NCBI GenBank assembly: GCA_913043805.1
Contig: CAJWMX010000228.1
Location: 1-5,465, forward strand
Source of the DNA: an uncultured Acidobacteriota bacterium
GTDB taxonomy: Bacteria; Acidobacteriota; Vicinamibacteria; Vicinamibacterales; UBA8438
Length of the DNA: 5,465 nucleotides
Direction of reading: 5' to 3'
A program made the position numbers and the translations under genes. Below, one piece after another: positions 5,303-5,465 of the stretch (the first letter of the stretch is position 1; every line of letters starts with the position of its first letter). Below the pieces are notes generated by a model, which was not told the origin of the DNA, made no database searches, and worked only from the letters and a program-made list of their open reading frames with translations.

Positions 5303-5465
5303 TCAGCACGCCTCGAACAGGCCCGCGGCTCCCATCCCCTTGCCGATGCACATCGACACCAGCCCCATCGTCTTGTTGCGCCGCTTCAGCTCGCGGAGCA
5401 GGTGCCCCGTCAGCCGGGCCCCGGTCATCCCGAACGGATGCCCGATGGCGATCGAGCCCCCGTTC
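5303..5465 (-). CDS. Thiolase (acetyl-CoA acyltransferase), C-terminal end only
   Basis: The last 53 residues are visible, ending in TGA at 5303-5305; the rest lies beyond the right edge. NGGSIAIGHPFGMTGARL contains the catalytic His of thiolases (GHPxGxTG), and MCIGKGMGAAGLFE contains the second catalytic Cys, which acts as the acid/base. Thiolases cleave 3-ketoacyl-CoA with CoA to acetyl-CoA and a shortened acyl-CoA, or run the reverse condensation. The KRRNKTMGLVSMCIGKGMG ending and the adjacent crotonase gene favour a degradative FadA/FadI-like role, but the visible part cannot separate subfamilies or exclude a biosynthetic thiolase. It is the first gene seen of the minus-strand operon. 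Confidence 0.9.
   Translation of the reverse strand, partial: NGGSIAIGHPFGMTGARLTGHLLRELKRRNKTMGLVSMCIGKGMGAAGLFEAC

Noticed and set aside
1..5465. CRISPR array, tRNA, rRNA, transposase, toxin-antitoxin or defence system
   Set aside because: Looked for on both strands; no repeat-spacer pattern, RNA gene signature or matching protein motif is present.

Overview
The window is GC-rich bacterial DNA with tightly packed genes. I infer Acidobacteriota (Vicinamibacteria-like). The basis is two full-length paralogues and one fragment of an uncharacterised exported family, with signatures PDLQG(L/I)W, RC(I), YNN, QTP and ACHEGN, that I know mainly as large paralogous sets in Acidobacteria. This is recall of family appearance, not a search result.

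Left part (1-890), minus strand: the 5' end of a PepSY-type membrane protein runs off the left edge. Upstream of it lies a DinB/DUF664-like gene that appears inactivated by three separate lesions: an in-frame TAG, a one-base deletion and an in-frame TGA. At 891-1820, plus strand, is the first complete exported-family gene, divergent from the DinB pseudogene. Convergent with it at 1829-2509 (minus) is the 3' remnant of a CPA2/KefB-type cation:proton antiporter. It keeps the end of the last membrane helix and a TrkA-N (RCK) nucleotide-binding domain, but has lost nearly all of the transporter part and the linker leading into TrkA-C.

Right part (2550-5465), minus strand, reads in transcription order: C-terminus of a beta-oxidation-type thiolase, an enoyl-CoA hydratase/isomerase-family protein, the second complete exported-family protein, a C-terminal fragment of a third family member, and the transcription elongation factor GreB. 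Gaps are 9 to 20 nt, so this looks like one operon. A GTAG-plus-palindrome (REP-like) hairpin overlaps the greB stop and is the likely transcript end.

The thiolase and crotonase are adjacent steps of fatty-acid or acyl-CoA degradation. The exported proteins have no known function. GreB rescues backtracked RNA polymerase and has no obvious pathway link. The most notable theme is gene decay: a multiply broken DinB gene, a twice-deleted antiporter and a truncated paralogue within about 3.5 kb, beside apparently healthy genes. I see no CRISPR array, tRNA, rRNA, transposase, phage gene or defence system, and nothing I would claim as a new biological system.
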